A DNA stretch of 48,692 nt, taken from contig NZ_VZQQ01000047.1 in NCBI RefSeq assembly GCF_014397785.1, positions 1 through 48,692 of the forward strand, given 5' to 3'. Position numbers and translations under genes: made by a program. How positions within the stretch are numbered: position 1 is the first letter of the stretch; every line of letters begins with the position of its first letter. Below, piece by piece: positions 17,339 through 25,192 of this stretch. The notes under the pieces were generated by a model. It saw only the letters and a program-made list of their open reading frames with translations, ran no database searches and was not told the DNA's origin. This DNA is from Paraburkholderia podalyriae (lineage in GTDB: Bacteria; Pseudomonadota; Gammaproteobacteria; Burkholderiales; Burkholderiaceae).

Positions 17339-18874
17339 ATGTCGAATATCCAGGTCACGCACGATACGAGCGTGAATAACGCGAGAAGCGAAAGCAATAT
17401 CGCAGTCAACGCCAATAACCCGAAGCAGATCGTAGCGGGGTCCAAGAAGTTCGGGGACATTCACAATTACGACTTCATTCTGGCCACCGAATACTCCACG
17501 GACGGTGGCATCTCATGGCATGATTCGGCCGCCTTGACGCTATCCGGTTTTACGCTGCTCACCGACCCTGCGCTTGCCTGGGACGATGTGGGAAACGTCT
17601 ATCTGGTCGGTCTGTCGGGCAACAATCCGCCGACCTTCGACACCGTCGGGATCGTGATCTACCAGTCATCGGATGGCGGACAGACCTGGAGCGCTCCGCT
17701 GCCGATCCACAACAGCGCTGGCGATGACAAGCAGTGGGCGGCAGGAGACACGAATCCGTCGAGTCCGTTTCACGGCCGCGTCTATGCAGTCTGGGACGAC
17801 GGATCCGACATGCGGTTCGCACGCACCACGGACCATGGTGTAACCTGGATCGGTGCGGGACCTGGCGCGACACCCGCGGGGACGGTGCTCGTCAATGATT
17901 CGTTTTCACCGGACATAAGAGTCGCGGCCAACGGTGACATCTATATCGTCTGGATCGCGGGAAGCGAGATCAAGATGATCGTGTCGACGGACGGGGGCGA
18001 CAGTTTTACGCCCGCCGTGTCGCCGGCCGCGGGCGCGACGACGCTCAATGCCGGATTGCCGGCCCCTCATGGGTGGCCGGTGTTTCCGGGCGGAAACTTT
18101 CGCGTGCTGACGATCCCATCGGCCAGCGTCTTCGGGAGCACGGTCGCCGTGGCATGGGCCGACTTCCGCGAAGGCGTGTCCCGTATCTACTGCGCAGTGT
18201 CGTCTGACGGTGGCGCCAGCTGGCCCACCGGTCTCTCGGGAAAGCCGTTGCTGGCAGGACCGCTACCCTCGGGTTTGCAGCACTTTCACCCGCAGATCGT
18301 CATTGATCCCAACGGCGTGATCGGGTGCGCCTTCTACGAGTTCGGCCCCAAGCCGTCGACGCCACTCATCGATGTCATGATCGCCCAGTCGGTTGATGGC
18401 GGGATCTCGTTCGATCGTGCCACCGTGACGGACCAGCCATGGGATCCGGCCATCGACGCACCGTGGTCCCATGGAGATTCCAACGTCACCTTCATTGGTG
18501 ACTACTTCGGGCTGGACGCCAGCACGCGGGGATTCTATCCGCTCTGGACGGACACGCGGACTGGTATCCAGGAACTCTGGACCGACATCGTGCGGGCCCG
18601 TGCACTGCTCAAGATTCCGCCCGGCCTGTATGGGCAAGTCGCCCAGATTTTGGACGGCATCATTCAGGACGGCGGTGGCGACGAGATCGTGGGCGGGCAT
18701 ATCGTACATATTCCGCCCTGGGGACCCGAACTGGATATTCTGCTGGGTGTCGCGATCCAGCGGATCGCCACGCTTGTCGCCAGCCCCGGGGGTATCGGCA
18801 TTCAGAGAGCAGCCATGGCCATGGTGGCGCACGTAGCTCAACAGGAAGTAAAGCGTCTTGAAGGCAAAGGATAG
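17339..18874 (+). CDS. BNR/Asp-box beta-propeller protein (paralogue 2)
   Basis: A 511-residue protein with six Asp boxes at regular spacing: STDGGISW (53-60), SSDGGQTW (110-117), TTDHGVTW (163-170), STDGGDSF (216-223), SSDGGASW (288-295) and SVDGGISF (351-358), consistent with a six-bladed sialidase-fold propeller. Residues from about 425 form a separate C-terminal segment (GLYGQVAQILDGIIQDGGGDE, IPPWGPELDILLGVAIQRIA) that is shared with the next gene but absent from the previous one; I do not recognise it. No signal peptide. AAGGGGG precedes the ATG. It is one of three tandem paralogues in one direction with 250-300 base spacers, so each may be separately transcribed. A lectin-like or glycan-interacting function is a guess from the fold. 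Confidence 0.78.
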   Translation: MSNIQVTHDTSVNNARSESNIAVNANNPKQIVAGSKKFGDIHNYDFILATEYSTDGGISWHDSAALTLSGFTLLTDPALAWDDVGNVYLVGLSGNNPPTFDTVGIVIYQSSDGGQTWSAPLPIHNSAGDDKQWAAGDTNPSSPFHGRVYAVWDDGSDMRFARTTDHGVTWIGAGPGATPAGTVLVNDSFSPDIRVAANGDIYIVWIAGSEIKMIVSTDGGDSFTPAVSPAAGATTLNAGLPAPHGWPVFPGGNFRVLTIPSASVFGSTVAVAWADFREGVSRIYCAVSSDGGASWPTGLSGKPLLAGPLPSGLQHFHPQIVIDPNGVIGCAFYEFGPKPSTPLIDVMIAQSVDGGISFDRATVTDQPWDPAIDAPWSHGDSNVTFIGDYFGLDASTRGFYPLWTDTRTGIQELWTDIVRARALLKIPPGLYGQVAQILDGIIQDGGGDEIVGGHIVHIPPWGPELDILLGVAIQRIATLVASPGGIGIQRAAMAMVAHVAQQEVKRLEGKG

Positions 18875-19015
18875 GCGACCAGCGCGCGGTGCGAGAGTTC
18901 ACCAACGTGCTGACTTATATCGTGGCGACGGCTGCGGGTCTGCGTCCGCATTTTCGCACGATGCAAGACTACCTCGGATAGACGTGCGCAGCTGTGCGTC
19001 AGCGTGAGCGGCGTG

Positions 19016-19048
19016 CGCGATCCACCGTATCGACGGCGGTGGATCGCG
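19016..19048. terminator. Strong hairpin between BNR paralogues 2 and 3
   Basis: A perfect 12-bp inverted repeat, CGCGATCCACCG (19016-19027) and CGGTGGATCGCG (19037-19048), with a 9-base loop. There is no clear T-run after it, so it is either a factor-assisted terminator, an mRNA-stabilising 3' hairpin or a leader structure of the third gene. Confidence 0.45.
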
Positions 19049-19168
19049 TTGCGTCGGTGGCGGTGCGCTTCAGATCTGACGGGCGCGATCGAGTCGGCCC
19101 GTTTGCGCAGGCGCGAGCAGTGCGGATCCGTGCGCAGGCGCGCACGAAAAGGATAGGGAGCGACGGAG

Positions 19169-20704
19169 ATGGCCAACATCCAGGTGACTCGCGGTGCCAG
19201 TCCGAACGACGCGAGAAGCGAAAGCAGTCTCGCCATCAACCCCAACAATCCGCTGCAGTTGGTTGCGGCGTCGAGGAAGTGCAAAGACATCGCCGCCTAT
19301 GATTTCACCTCGGCGACGGTCTATTCCACCGACGCCGGCATCACATGGCACGATTCCGCGAATCTGGCAACGCCCGACTGGACTGGCGTTTCCGACCCGG
19401 CGCTTGCGTGGGACGATAGCGGCAACATCTTCCTCGTGTGCGCCGCGATAAGGAATCCGCCCGCGATTGACTACGTGGGGATCGCCGTCTACAGGTCTTT
19501 CGACGGGGGACAAACCTGGAGCGCGCCGAGCCTCATCCATGCGAGCGCCGAGGACGAAAAGCCATGGGTTGCCGGCGATGCCGGAAGTAGCGCTTTTCAC
19601 GGCCGCGTCTACGCTGCCTGGGACGATGGCGTGAGCCTGCGCTTCGCGCGCACGCTGGATCATGGAATCACCTGGATTGGGATCGGAACTGATCCAGCAG
19701 GCAGTATCCTCGCCAGTGACACCCCCTTCTCGCCTGAGATCAACGTAGCTGCCGACGGAACCATCTACATCGCCTGGACCGCAGGAAGTGAAATCAAGAT
19801 GATGGTGTCCTCGGACGGTGGCAATAGTTTCCATCCGGTAGCGTCGCCGGCCACTGGCATCACGACACTCGAGTCATCGCTACCGCCCTGGAAACCTCAT
19901 GGCTGGCCGGTCCTGCCCGGAGGGACCTTTCGGGTATTTACCCTGCCTACGGCCTGTGTGTCGGGACAGACCGTGCTCGTCGCGTGGGCCGATTACCGCG
20001 AAGGTGTCTCCCGCATCTACTACGCGCTGTCCACGAATGGTGGCGCCGGCTGGGACACCCCTCCCTCCGGACGGCCACTCCTTACCGGTGCGCTCGCCGC
20101 GAACCAGCAACACTTCCACCCGCAGATCATTGCTAATCCGAAGGGCGTCATCGGATGCGCCTTTTATGAGTTCGGGCCAAAGGCGAGTACCTATCTTATT
20201 GACGTGATCATGGCCCAATCGTTTGACGGCGGGGTGTCGTTCAATCGCTTTACCGTGACTGACCGTCCCTGGGACCCGACCATCGACGCACCCGTCTCGC
20301 TCGTGGATCCAATCGCGTCGTTCATCGGCGAATACTTTGGCCTCGACGCGAGCACCAATGGGTTCTATCCGCTCTGGACAGACACCCGGACGGGCATTCA
20401 GGAACTCTGGATGGATATCGTGCCGCCTCATCCGCAGGTGGAGGTGCCGTCCGGCATTTATGGGCAGGTCGCGCAGATCCTGTTCGGCATCATCCAGGAC
20501 GGCGGCGGGGACGAGATCGTCGGTGGACATCTCGTTCACATTTCCCCGTGGGGGCCCGAGTTAGACATTTTGCTCGGCGTTGCAATTCAACGGATCGCCA
20601 CTCTCGTCGCTAACCCAGAGGGCGTCAAAATCCAGAAAGCCGCCATGACCATGGTGACCAGCGTGGCCCATCAGGAAATCGGGCGGCTCGAAGTCAATAG
20701 ATAG
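19169..20704 (+). CDS. BNR/Asp-box beta-propeller protein (paralogue 3)
   Basis: A 511-residue paralogue of the preceding gene, with the same length and order of parts. The Asp boxes read STDAGITW, SFDGGQTW, TLDHGITW, SSDGGNSF, STNGGAGW and SFDGGVSF, so some have lost the canonical Asp, indicating divergence after duplication. The C-terminal domain is kept (GIYGQVAQILFGIIQDGGGDE, then SPWGPELDILLGVAIQRIATLV, ending in a helical QEIGRLE). The strong conservation of this last domain between paralogues 2 and 3 suggests a shared function such as attachment, oligomerisation or export. GGGAGCGACGGAG precedes the ATG. No signal peptide, transmembrane helix or catalytic sialidase residues were recognised. 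Confidence 0.78.
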   Translation: MANIQVTRGASPNDARSESSLAINPNNPLQLVAASRKCKDIAAYDFTSATVYSTDAGITWHDSANLATPDWTGVSDPALAWDDSGNIFLVCAAIRNPPAIDYVGIAVYRSFDGGQTWSAPSLIHASAEDEKPWVAGDAGSSAFHGRVYAAWDDGVSLRFARTLDHGITWIGIGTDPAGSILASDTPFSPEINVAADGTIYIAWTAGSEIKMMVSSDGGNSFHPVASPATGITTLESSLPPWKPHGWPVLPGGTFRVFTLPTACVSGQTVLVAWADYREGVSRIYYALSTNGGAGWDTPPSGRPLLTGALAANQQHFHPQIIANPKGVIGCAFYEFGPKASTYLIDVIMAQSFDGGVSFNRFTVTDRPWDPTIDAPVSLVDPIASFIGEYFGLDASTNGFYPLWTDTRTGIQELWMDIVPPHPQVEVPSGIYGQVAQILFGIIQDGGGDEIVGGHLVHISPWGPELDILLGVAIQRIATLVANPEGVKIQKAAMTMVTSVAHQEIGRLEVNR

Positions 20705-21356
20705 CTGATCATGGAATGCGCTCGTGGGGCTGGGCCGTTTTGCGACGTCAACTTACCTGGCTTCCGGAAGGGGCGGATATCCAACACCTGTTCCCGGGTA
20801 CTCCCAAGACCTTCAATGCCAACTCAAGACGGGGGTTGCCCGTGCGCTTACCGGTCGGCAGCTCTTGGCCGCTGTGCGAACTTCGCGAACGACCGCTTAC
20901 GCGGAACACGAGAGGAGGCAACGGGGTCGATAGCGCCGAGTCGCTTTGCTCGGGAGCGGTCATTCCAAAAAGCTGCTTCCGGGAGAGCGCGAATGGCAGG
21001 TATGGCCGAGGACTCGCCGGCCGCTGCAGATAAAGGGATGACTGTTGTACGCTGAAAGCGGCCGTACAGGTGACGCCGGGCTCTATGTCCGTAGTGGGTC
21101 GACTAGCGACGATGAGGCGCAGAACTTGACAAGGTTCACAGTTCAAGGGTGCTAGAGCGGCGAACGATAGATCGAAAACCTTTTGATCGCGCCAACGCTT
21201 TTTTTGCGCTCGAGATGAGCGTAGTTACCCAACCACTGCTGCCGGCGTCGACGAACAATAAAGTCAAGAAATGTGCTTTCATGACGATTTCAACCCAGTC
21301 TCAATGCCCTAATAACACGAGGTCGTATGCAACTGGATATGAGTGAAGCGATTCCG

Positions 21357-21375
21357 ATACCAAATTTGGTATAGT
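21357..21375 (+). promoter_or_regulatory. 16-bp palindrome overlapping an extended -10 promoter
   Basis: ATACCAAATTTGGTAT (21357-21372) is a perfect palindrome. Its right part runs into TGGTATAGT (21367-21375), an extended -10 element on the plus strand. Such overlap is typical of an autoregulated promoter blocked by a small dimeric repressor, as in toxin-antitoxin or phage-type regulation. No such gene follows; transcription from here would reach the terminator at 21542. Confidence 0.45.
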
Positions 21376-21422
21376 AGTCTGACGATTTGCCGCCCGTCTG
21401 CGACAACATGATGCTTTTGCTT

Positions 21423-21466
21423 TTCCAGACTTTATTGCCGAACGTTCCAAACTTTATTGTCGCGGC
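21423..21466. repeat. Two tandem 22-bp repeats
   Basis: Units at 21423-21444 and 21445-21466 share TTCC-A-ACTTTATTG-CG with two mismatches in the first 18 bases. Short near-identical tandem sites suit cooperative protein binding or a recombinase core; nothing in the neighbourhood identifies the protein. Confidence 0.5.
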
Positions 21467-21541
21467 ACAATTGCCGGTTACCGCTTGCCGACGGATGTCG
21501 TGACCGGCTGCAGTCGCGATTGAAGAGAGTAGCGAAAGATG

Positions 21542-21574
21542 AAAGCCCTCCAATGCGAGGGCTTTCTCTTTTTT
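21542..21574 (+). terminator. Rho-independent terminator
   Basis: AAAGCCCTC (21542-21550), loop CAATGC, GAGGGCTTT (21557-21565), then CTCTTTTTT: a 9-bp stem with a T-run, a textbook intrinsic terminator on the plus strand. No gene ends just before it, so it may close a short RNA begun near 21382. Confidence 0.85.
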
Positions 21575-22005
21575 GAGGCAATTGGAAGGCGAGGGATGGG
21601 TGCCTGCGCTCGCTTACCAACGGGGGTGCCCTTCCTGCGCGCTTGTGAAAGAAGTTTTGTCACCGTTGGTAACTGCGGTGGAGCGGACGCGAAGGTGCGT
21701 TACCTGCGGTGCTGGACTACGACGCTCGGCGCAGCCGGAGTCGATTGCGCGAACACGGGCGCGCTGCAGGCGACGCAAGCTGACGCGGCGGGATCGTTTG
21801 ACGCGAGTGTAGGCCGCGCGCCTTGTCAGTTGATTGGTAGCTGATTTACAAGTATTCCCTGATATAACGTAGCCGGTCACTGCGTCGACGCACAGCCGGC
21901 GCGAGGCAAGCCGGCCGCGCAAAAAACTTTCTGTAACGAAGCCGTAACCACGGAATTTTGCGATTAGCCTAACGTTTGAATTCCAATCCTCCGAAGTGCA
22001 CTACC

Positions 22006-22557
22006 ATGATTTCCAGCAATAAAACGCTCAACCTGGCGATTCCCGCGGCCGTCACCGCACTCGCGTTGGGCGGTTGCGCAGTGGCGCCGCCGAGCGGCCC
22101 AAGCGTGGTCGCGATGCCGCATAGCGGCGAGCCTCTGAGCCAGTTCCAGCAGAACGACTACGCGTGCCGCGATTACGCGAACCAATCGACGAATCCGTCC
22201 GGCGCGGCGCAGGCGGCCACCACGAATAGCGTGAACAGCGCGGCGCTCGGCACGCTCGGCGGTGCGGCGATTGGCGCGCTGCTCGGTGCGGCGGCGGGCG
22301 ACGCCGGCGCGGGCGCAGCGATCGGCGCGGGCGGCGGCCTGCTGATCGGCGGCGCGAACGGCGCGAACGGCGCCCAGTACTCGGCCGCCAGCATGCAGGC
22401 CCGCTATGACACCGCCTACGCCCAGTGTATGACCTCGAAGGGCGAGACGATCGCTCAGCCGCAGCCTTACTATTCGACGCAGCCGGTGTATCTCGCGCCC
22501 CGTCCCTATTACGCGCCGCCTCCGCCGGTTATGTATGCGCCTTATCCGGCTTACTGA
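22006..22557 (+). CDS. Glycine-zipper lipoprotein
   Basis: A 183-residue outer-membrane-type lipoprotein. A signal peptide with lipobox LALGGC places the lipidated Cys near residue 24. The middle is a glycine-zipper segment (GTLGGAAIGALLGAAAGDAGAGAAIGAGGG), as in many Burkholderia membrane-inserted envelope proteins. The C-terminus is rich in Pro and Tyr (PRPYYAPPPPVMYAPYPAY). I choose ATG 22006 because it gives a proper signal peptide; an upstream in-frame start at 21976 would add ten unsuitable residues. Glycine zippers pack transmembrane helices; the function of this family is mostly unknown, with links to envelope stability. It stands alone and is convergent with the next gene. Confidence 0.82.
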   Translation: MISSNKTLNLAIPAAVTALALGGCAVAPPSGPSVVAMPHSGEPLSQFQQNDYACRDYANQSTNPSGAAQAATTNSVNSAALGTLGGAAIGALLGAAAGDAGAGAAIGAGGGLLIGGANGANGAQYSAASMQARYDTAYAQCMTSKGETIAQPQPYYSTQPVYLAPRPYYAPPPPVMYAPYPAY

Positions 22558-22639
22558 CCGGCGGCAGGCCGAACTTGCTTATCTTGCATTGTCGGCTGGC
22601 CGGTAGCGTCTAACGACGATCGTCAAACTGCGTCGCCGT

Positions 22640-24160
22640 TCACGTCGGGTTGTCCGTTGACGCCGCTTTGCGCGGACGACGGCTGCGAGACGCCGTTTTA
22701 CGGGCGGTCTTGCTGGCGGCCTGAGGCGCTTCTTCCGAACTGACTGCCGGAGCAGGGGCCTCGGCCGGCGCTGCGATCTCAGGTACTTCATCGATCGTAC
22801 GCGGCGCACTTTTCTTCACTTTCCTCGCGGCCGTTTTGCGCGATGTTCGCTTTTTGGCGCTTTGACGTTGCGCGGGTTGGTCGCCGTCGATGGACTGATC
22901 GGCTTCGTGGCTGGAGACGACTTGTTCAGCGGCTGTATCTACTTCTGCTACCTGTTCAGTGGCGAATTCGTGCGGGAGCCGCGCGTGTTCATGCGGTTGT
23001 TGCCGGTGGATCTGTTCGGCGTGTTCCGCGTGTTCGGTGGGCGTCGGTGTGGTCGCCGCGGGTTCTTCGTCAGCCGTTTCGTGGCGACTGCTCCTGCCAT
23101 GCGCATCCTCCTGCTGACTCCGGCTCGCCTTGCGATTGTTGCGGTCCTTGCGCCGCGACTTGTGCTTGCCACCCGACTCAGAAGCGGCCGCGTGCGCGGC
23201 CTGCGCTTCATACGAATGTTCGGCTGACTGTTCAGCCGATACCGCTCCAGCCGACCCCGTTTCAGCAGACTCCGTCACGGATTCGCCGACGGTTTCGCTT
23301 GCAGTTTCACTCGCGACGTTCATAGTTGCGCTTCGATAAACGTACGCGCCTGACTTCTCGTCGCGGCCGAATTCGAGCAGCCCGCGCGCTTGCGCTTCTT
23401 CCAGCAGATTGCCGAAAGCGCGAAAACCGTAGTACGTCTCGTTGAAATCCGGTTTGCGCCGTTTGATCGCGTTCTTCAGCACCGACGCCCAGATCTTGCC
23501 GCTGTCGCCACGTTCGGAAGCGAGCGCGTCGAACGTCTGCACCGCAATTTCAACGGCCTTGCTGCGGCGCTTCTCGAGATCCTCTTTGGGCGGGGTCTTC
23601 TCTTCATCAGGCGTACGTTTGGCGGCCTGCTGGGCGCTTTGCTGCTGGCGCGACGATTCGCGCCTCGCGACTGCGCGCTGACTTTCGCGGACGAGGTCGT
23701 CATAAAAGAAGAATTCGTCGCAATTCGCAATCAGCAGATCCGACGTGGACTGTTGCACACCGACGCCAATTACCTGTTTGGCGTTTTCGCGCAGCTTCGA
23801 TACGAGCGGCGAGAAATCCGAATCACCACTGATAATGACGAATGTATTGACGTGCGACTTCGTGTAACAGAGATCGAGCGCATCGACGACGAGCCGGATG
23901 TCGGCGGAATTTTTGCCCGATTGGCGCACGTGCGGAATTTCGATCAGCTCGAAATTAGCCTCGTGCATTGCCCCTTTGAAACTCTTGTAGCGATCCCAGT
24001 CGCAATATGCTTTCTTGACGACGATGCTGCCCTTTAGCAGCAGGCGTTCGAGCACCAACTTGATGTCGAACTTGTCGTACTTCGCGTCGCGCACGCCGAG
24101 CGCGACATTTTCGAAGTCGCAAAAAAGCGCCATGCTGACGTTTTCGTTGGATGACGCCAT
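22640..24160 (-). CDS. NYN-domain nuclease with LOTUS/OST-HTH domain
   Basis: A 506-residue protein. Residues 8-155 are a NYN (PIN-like) ribonuclease domain: the acidic residues Asp15 in LFCDFEN, Asp87 and Asp93 in SADIRLVVDALDL, and Asp113/Asp115 in ISGDSDFSPL form the metal site. Residues about 200-285 (FDALASERGDSGKIWASVLKNAIKRR to GLLEFGRDEKSGAYVYR) match the OST-HTH/LOTUS RNA-binding fold that often follows bacterial NYN domains. The last 220 residues are low-complexity and first acidic, then Lys/Arg-rich (KKRTSRKTAARKVKKSA), likely a disordered nucleic-acid-binding tail. I use the ATG at 24160 with GGAG 8 bases before; the longer frame upstream has no RBS. It probably cleaves or processes an RNA; the target is unknown. 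Confidence 0.87.
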   Translation of the reverse strand: MASSNENVSMALFCDFENVALGVRDAKYDKFDIKLVLERLLLKGSIVVKKAYCDWDRYKSFKGAMHEANFELIEIPHVRQSGKNSADIRLVVDALDLCYTKSHVNTFVIISGDSDFSPLVSKLRENAKQVIGVGVQQSTSDLLIANCDEFFFYDDLVRESQRAVARRESSRQQQSAQQAAKRTPDEEKTPPKEDLEKRRSKAVEIAVQTFDALASERGDSGKIWASVLKNAIKRRKPDFNETYYGFRAFGNLLEEAQARGLLEFGRDEKSGAYVYRSATMNVASETASETVGESVTESAETGSAGAVSAEQSAEHSYEAQAAHAAASESGGKHKSRRKDRNNRKASRSQQEDAHGRSSRHETADEEPAATTPTPTEHAEHAEQIHRQQPHEHARLPHEFATEQVAEVDTAAEQVVSSHEADQSIDGDQPAQRQSAKKRTSRKTAARKVKKSAPRTIDEVPEIAAPAEAPAPAVSSEEAPQAASKTARKTASRSRRPRKAASTDNPT

Positions 24161-24336
24161 GTGTATCTCCATTGAAGCGATCGTCGAACGCGACGAATCG
24201 CGACATGATAGCGATTCCAGCGAAGGTGAGCAGCTTTTGTGGCGCGCTCGCACCGGTCGGCAGGTGGAGATTTGCAGCAAGCAGTCCGACCGGCAGCCCA
24301 ACCGGCGGTCCGGCAAGCGGCTCCATGTCAGTCCCG

Positions 24337-24984
24337 TTACATGGTGTCGCGACGACCTGCGTTATTCCACGTCGCGCGGGCTTCCAGCACGTCATCGATC
24401 AATCCGTATTCCCTCGCTTCGAGCGCCGACATGAAGTTGTCGCGGTCGGTGTCGCGCGCGATCTCTTCGATGCTGCGTCCGGTGCGCTCAGCCATCATCG
24501 AATTGAGACGCGCTCGCACATACAGCACCTCCTTCGCCTGGATCTCGATGTCCGCCGCGGTGCCCTGACCGCCGCCGGACGGCTGGTGAATCATGATGCG
24601 CGCATTGGGCAGCGCATACCGTTTGCCACGTTGACCCGCGGTGAGCAGGAAGGTGCCCATGCTCGCGGCAAACCCCGTGCACAAGGTCGAGACCTCTGGC
24701 TTGATGAACTGCATGGTGTCATAAATTGCAAGGCCGTCATATACCGAGCCGCCGGGCGAGTTGATGTATAAAGAAATATCCTTGTCGGGGTTCTCCGATT
24801 CGAGAAACAGCAGTTGCGCGACGATCAGACTGGCTGACTGCTCGTTCACGGGCCCGACAAGGAAGACGATGCGCTCGCGCAGGAGGCGGGAGTAGATGTC
24901 ATAGGCGCGCTCGCCCCGGCCGGATTGTTCGATCACCGTGGGCACAAGGCCCAGGCTTGAGACAGAGGGGTAACTGGAAGGCAT
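24337..24984 (-). CDS. clpP: ATP-dependent Clp protease proteolytic subunit (orphan second copy)
   Basis: A 215-residue ClpP. The serine protease triad is Ser108 (GFAASMGTF), His133 (MIHQPSGG) and Asp182 (TDRDNFMS), and the oxyanion segment INSPGGSVYDGLAIYD is intact. ClpP forms a two-ring 14-mer that degrades proteins fed by ClpX or ClpA. The start at 24984 has GAGGA 6 bases upstream; an earlier Met at 25026 has no RBS. No clpX, lon or tig gene is beside it, unlike the main clpP locus of Burkholderiales, so this is probably a second, specialised copy. The C-terminal dozen residues (ARATWNNAGRRDTM) are divergent. Whether it makes mixed rings with the main ClpP is not visible. Confidence 0.92.
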   Translation of the reverse strand: MPSSYPSVSSLGLVPTVIEQSGRGERAYDIYSRLLRERIVFLVGPVNEQSASLIVAQLLFLESENPDKDISLYINSPGGSVYDGLAIYDTMQFIKPEVSTLCTGFAASMGTFLLTAGQRGKRYALPNARIMIHQPSGGGQGTAADIEIQAKEVLYVRARLNSMMAERTGRSIEEIARDTDRDNFMSALEAREYGLIDDVLEARATWNNAGRRDTM

Positions 24985-25192
24985 GGATTCCTCGTTCAGA
25001 ATGGACGTGCGCCGGTTATTGCTCATTTGACGAAGCAGCGGCCGTCGTTGTGACAGCAAATTTTTTGCGCCGCGCTGTCACATCACCAGCTGCCCATGCG
25101 TCAAGCTCAGGAATACCGGACATGGCGAGTACCTGAATCATGCTGCCGGTACGCAACTGCTTTTTCACTATGCACCATCGGGAGGTCTACGC

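Larger units (their letters stand above)
20705..22005. other. 1.3-kb non-coding region with regulatory-looking structures
   Basis: No reading frame here is convincing. The first 600 bases hold nothing I recognise. A TTGACA hexamer at 21126 lacks a good -10. From 21350 on there is a palindrome overlapping an extended -10, a 22-bp tandem repeat and an intrinsic terminator, listed separately. The final 100 bases (AT-rich) should carry the promoter of the lipoprotein gene. Confidence 0.5.

Noticed and set aside
21126..21154. Possible sigma-70 promoter with TTGACA
   Set aside because: No acceptable -10 hexamer at 16-18 bases spacing.
21539..21844. 101-codon plus frame that begins at the terminator
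   Set aside because: Its start codon lies inside the terminator stem and a competing frame is equally open; no domain was seen.
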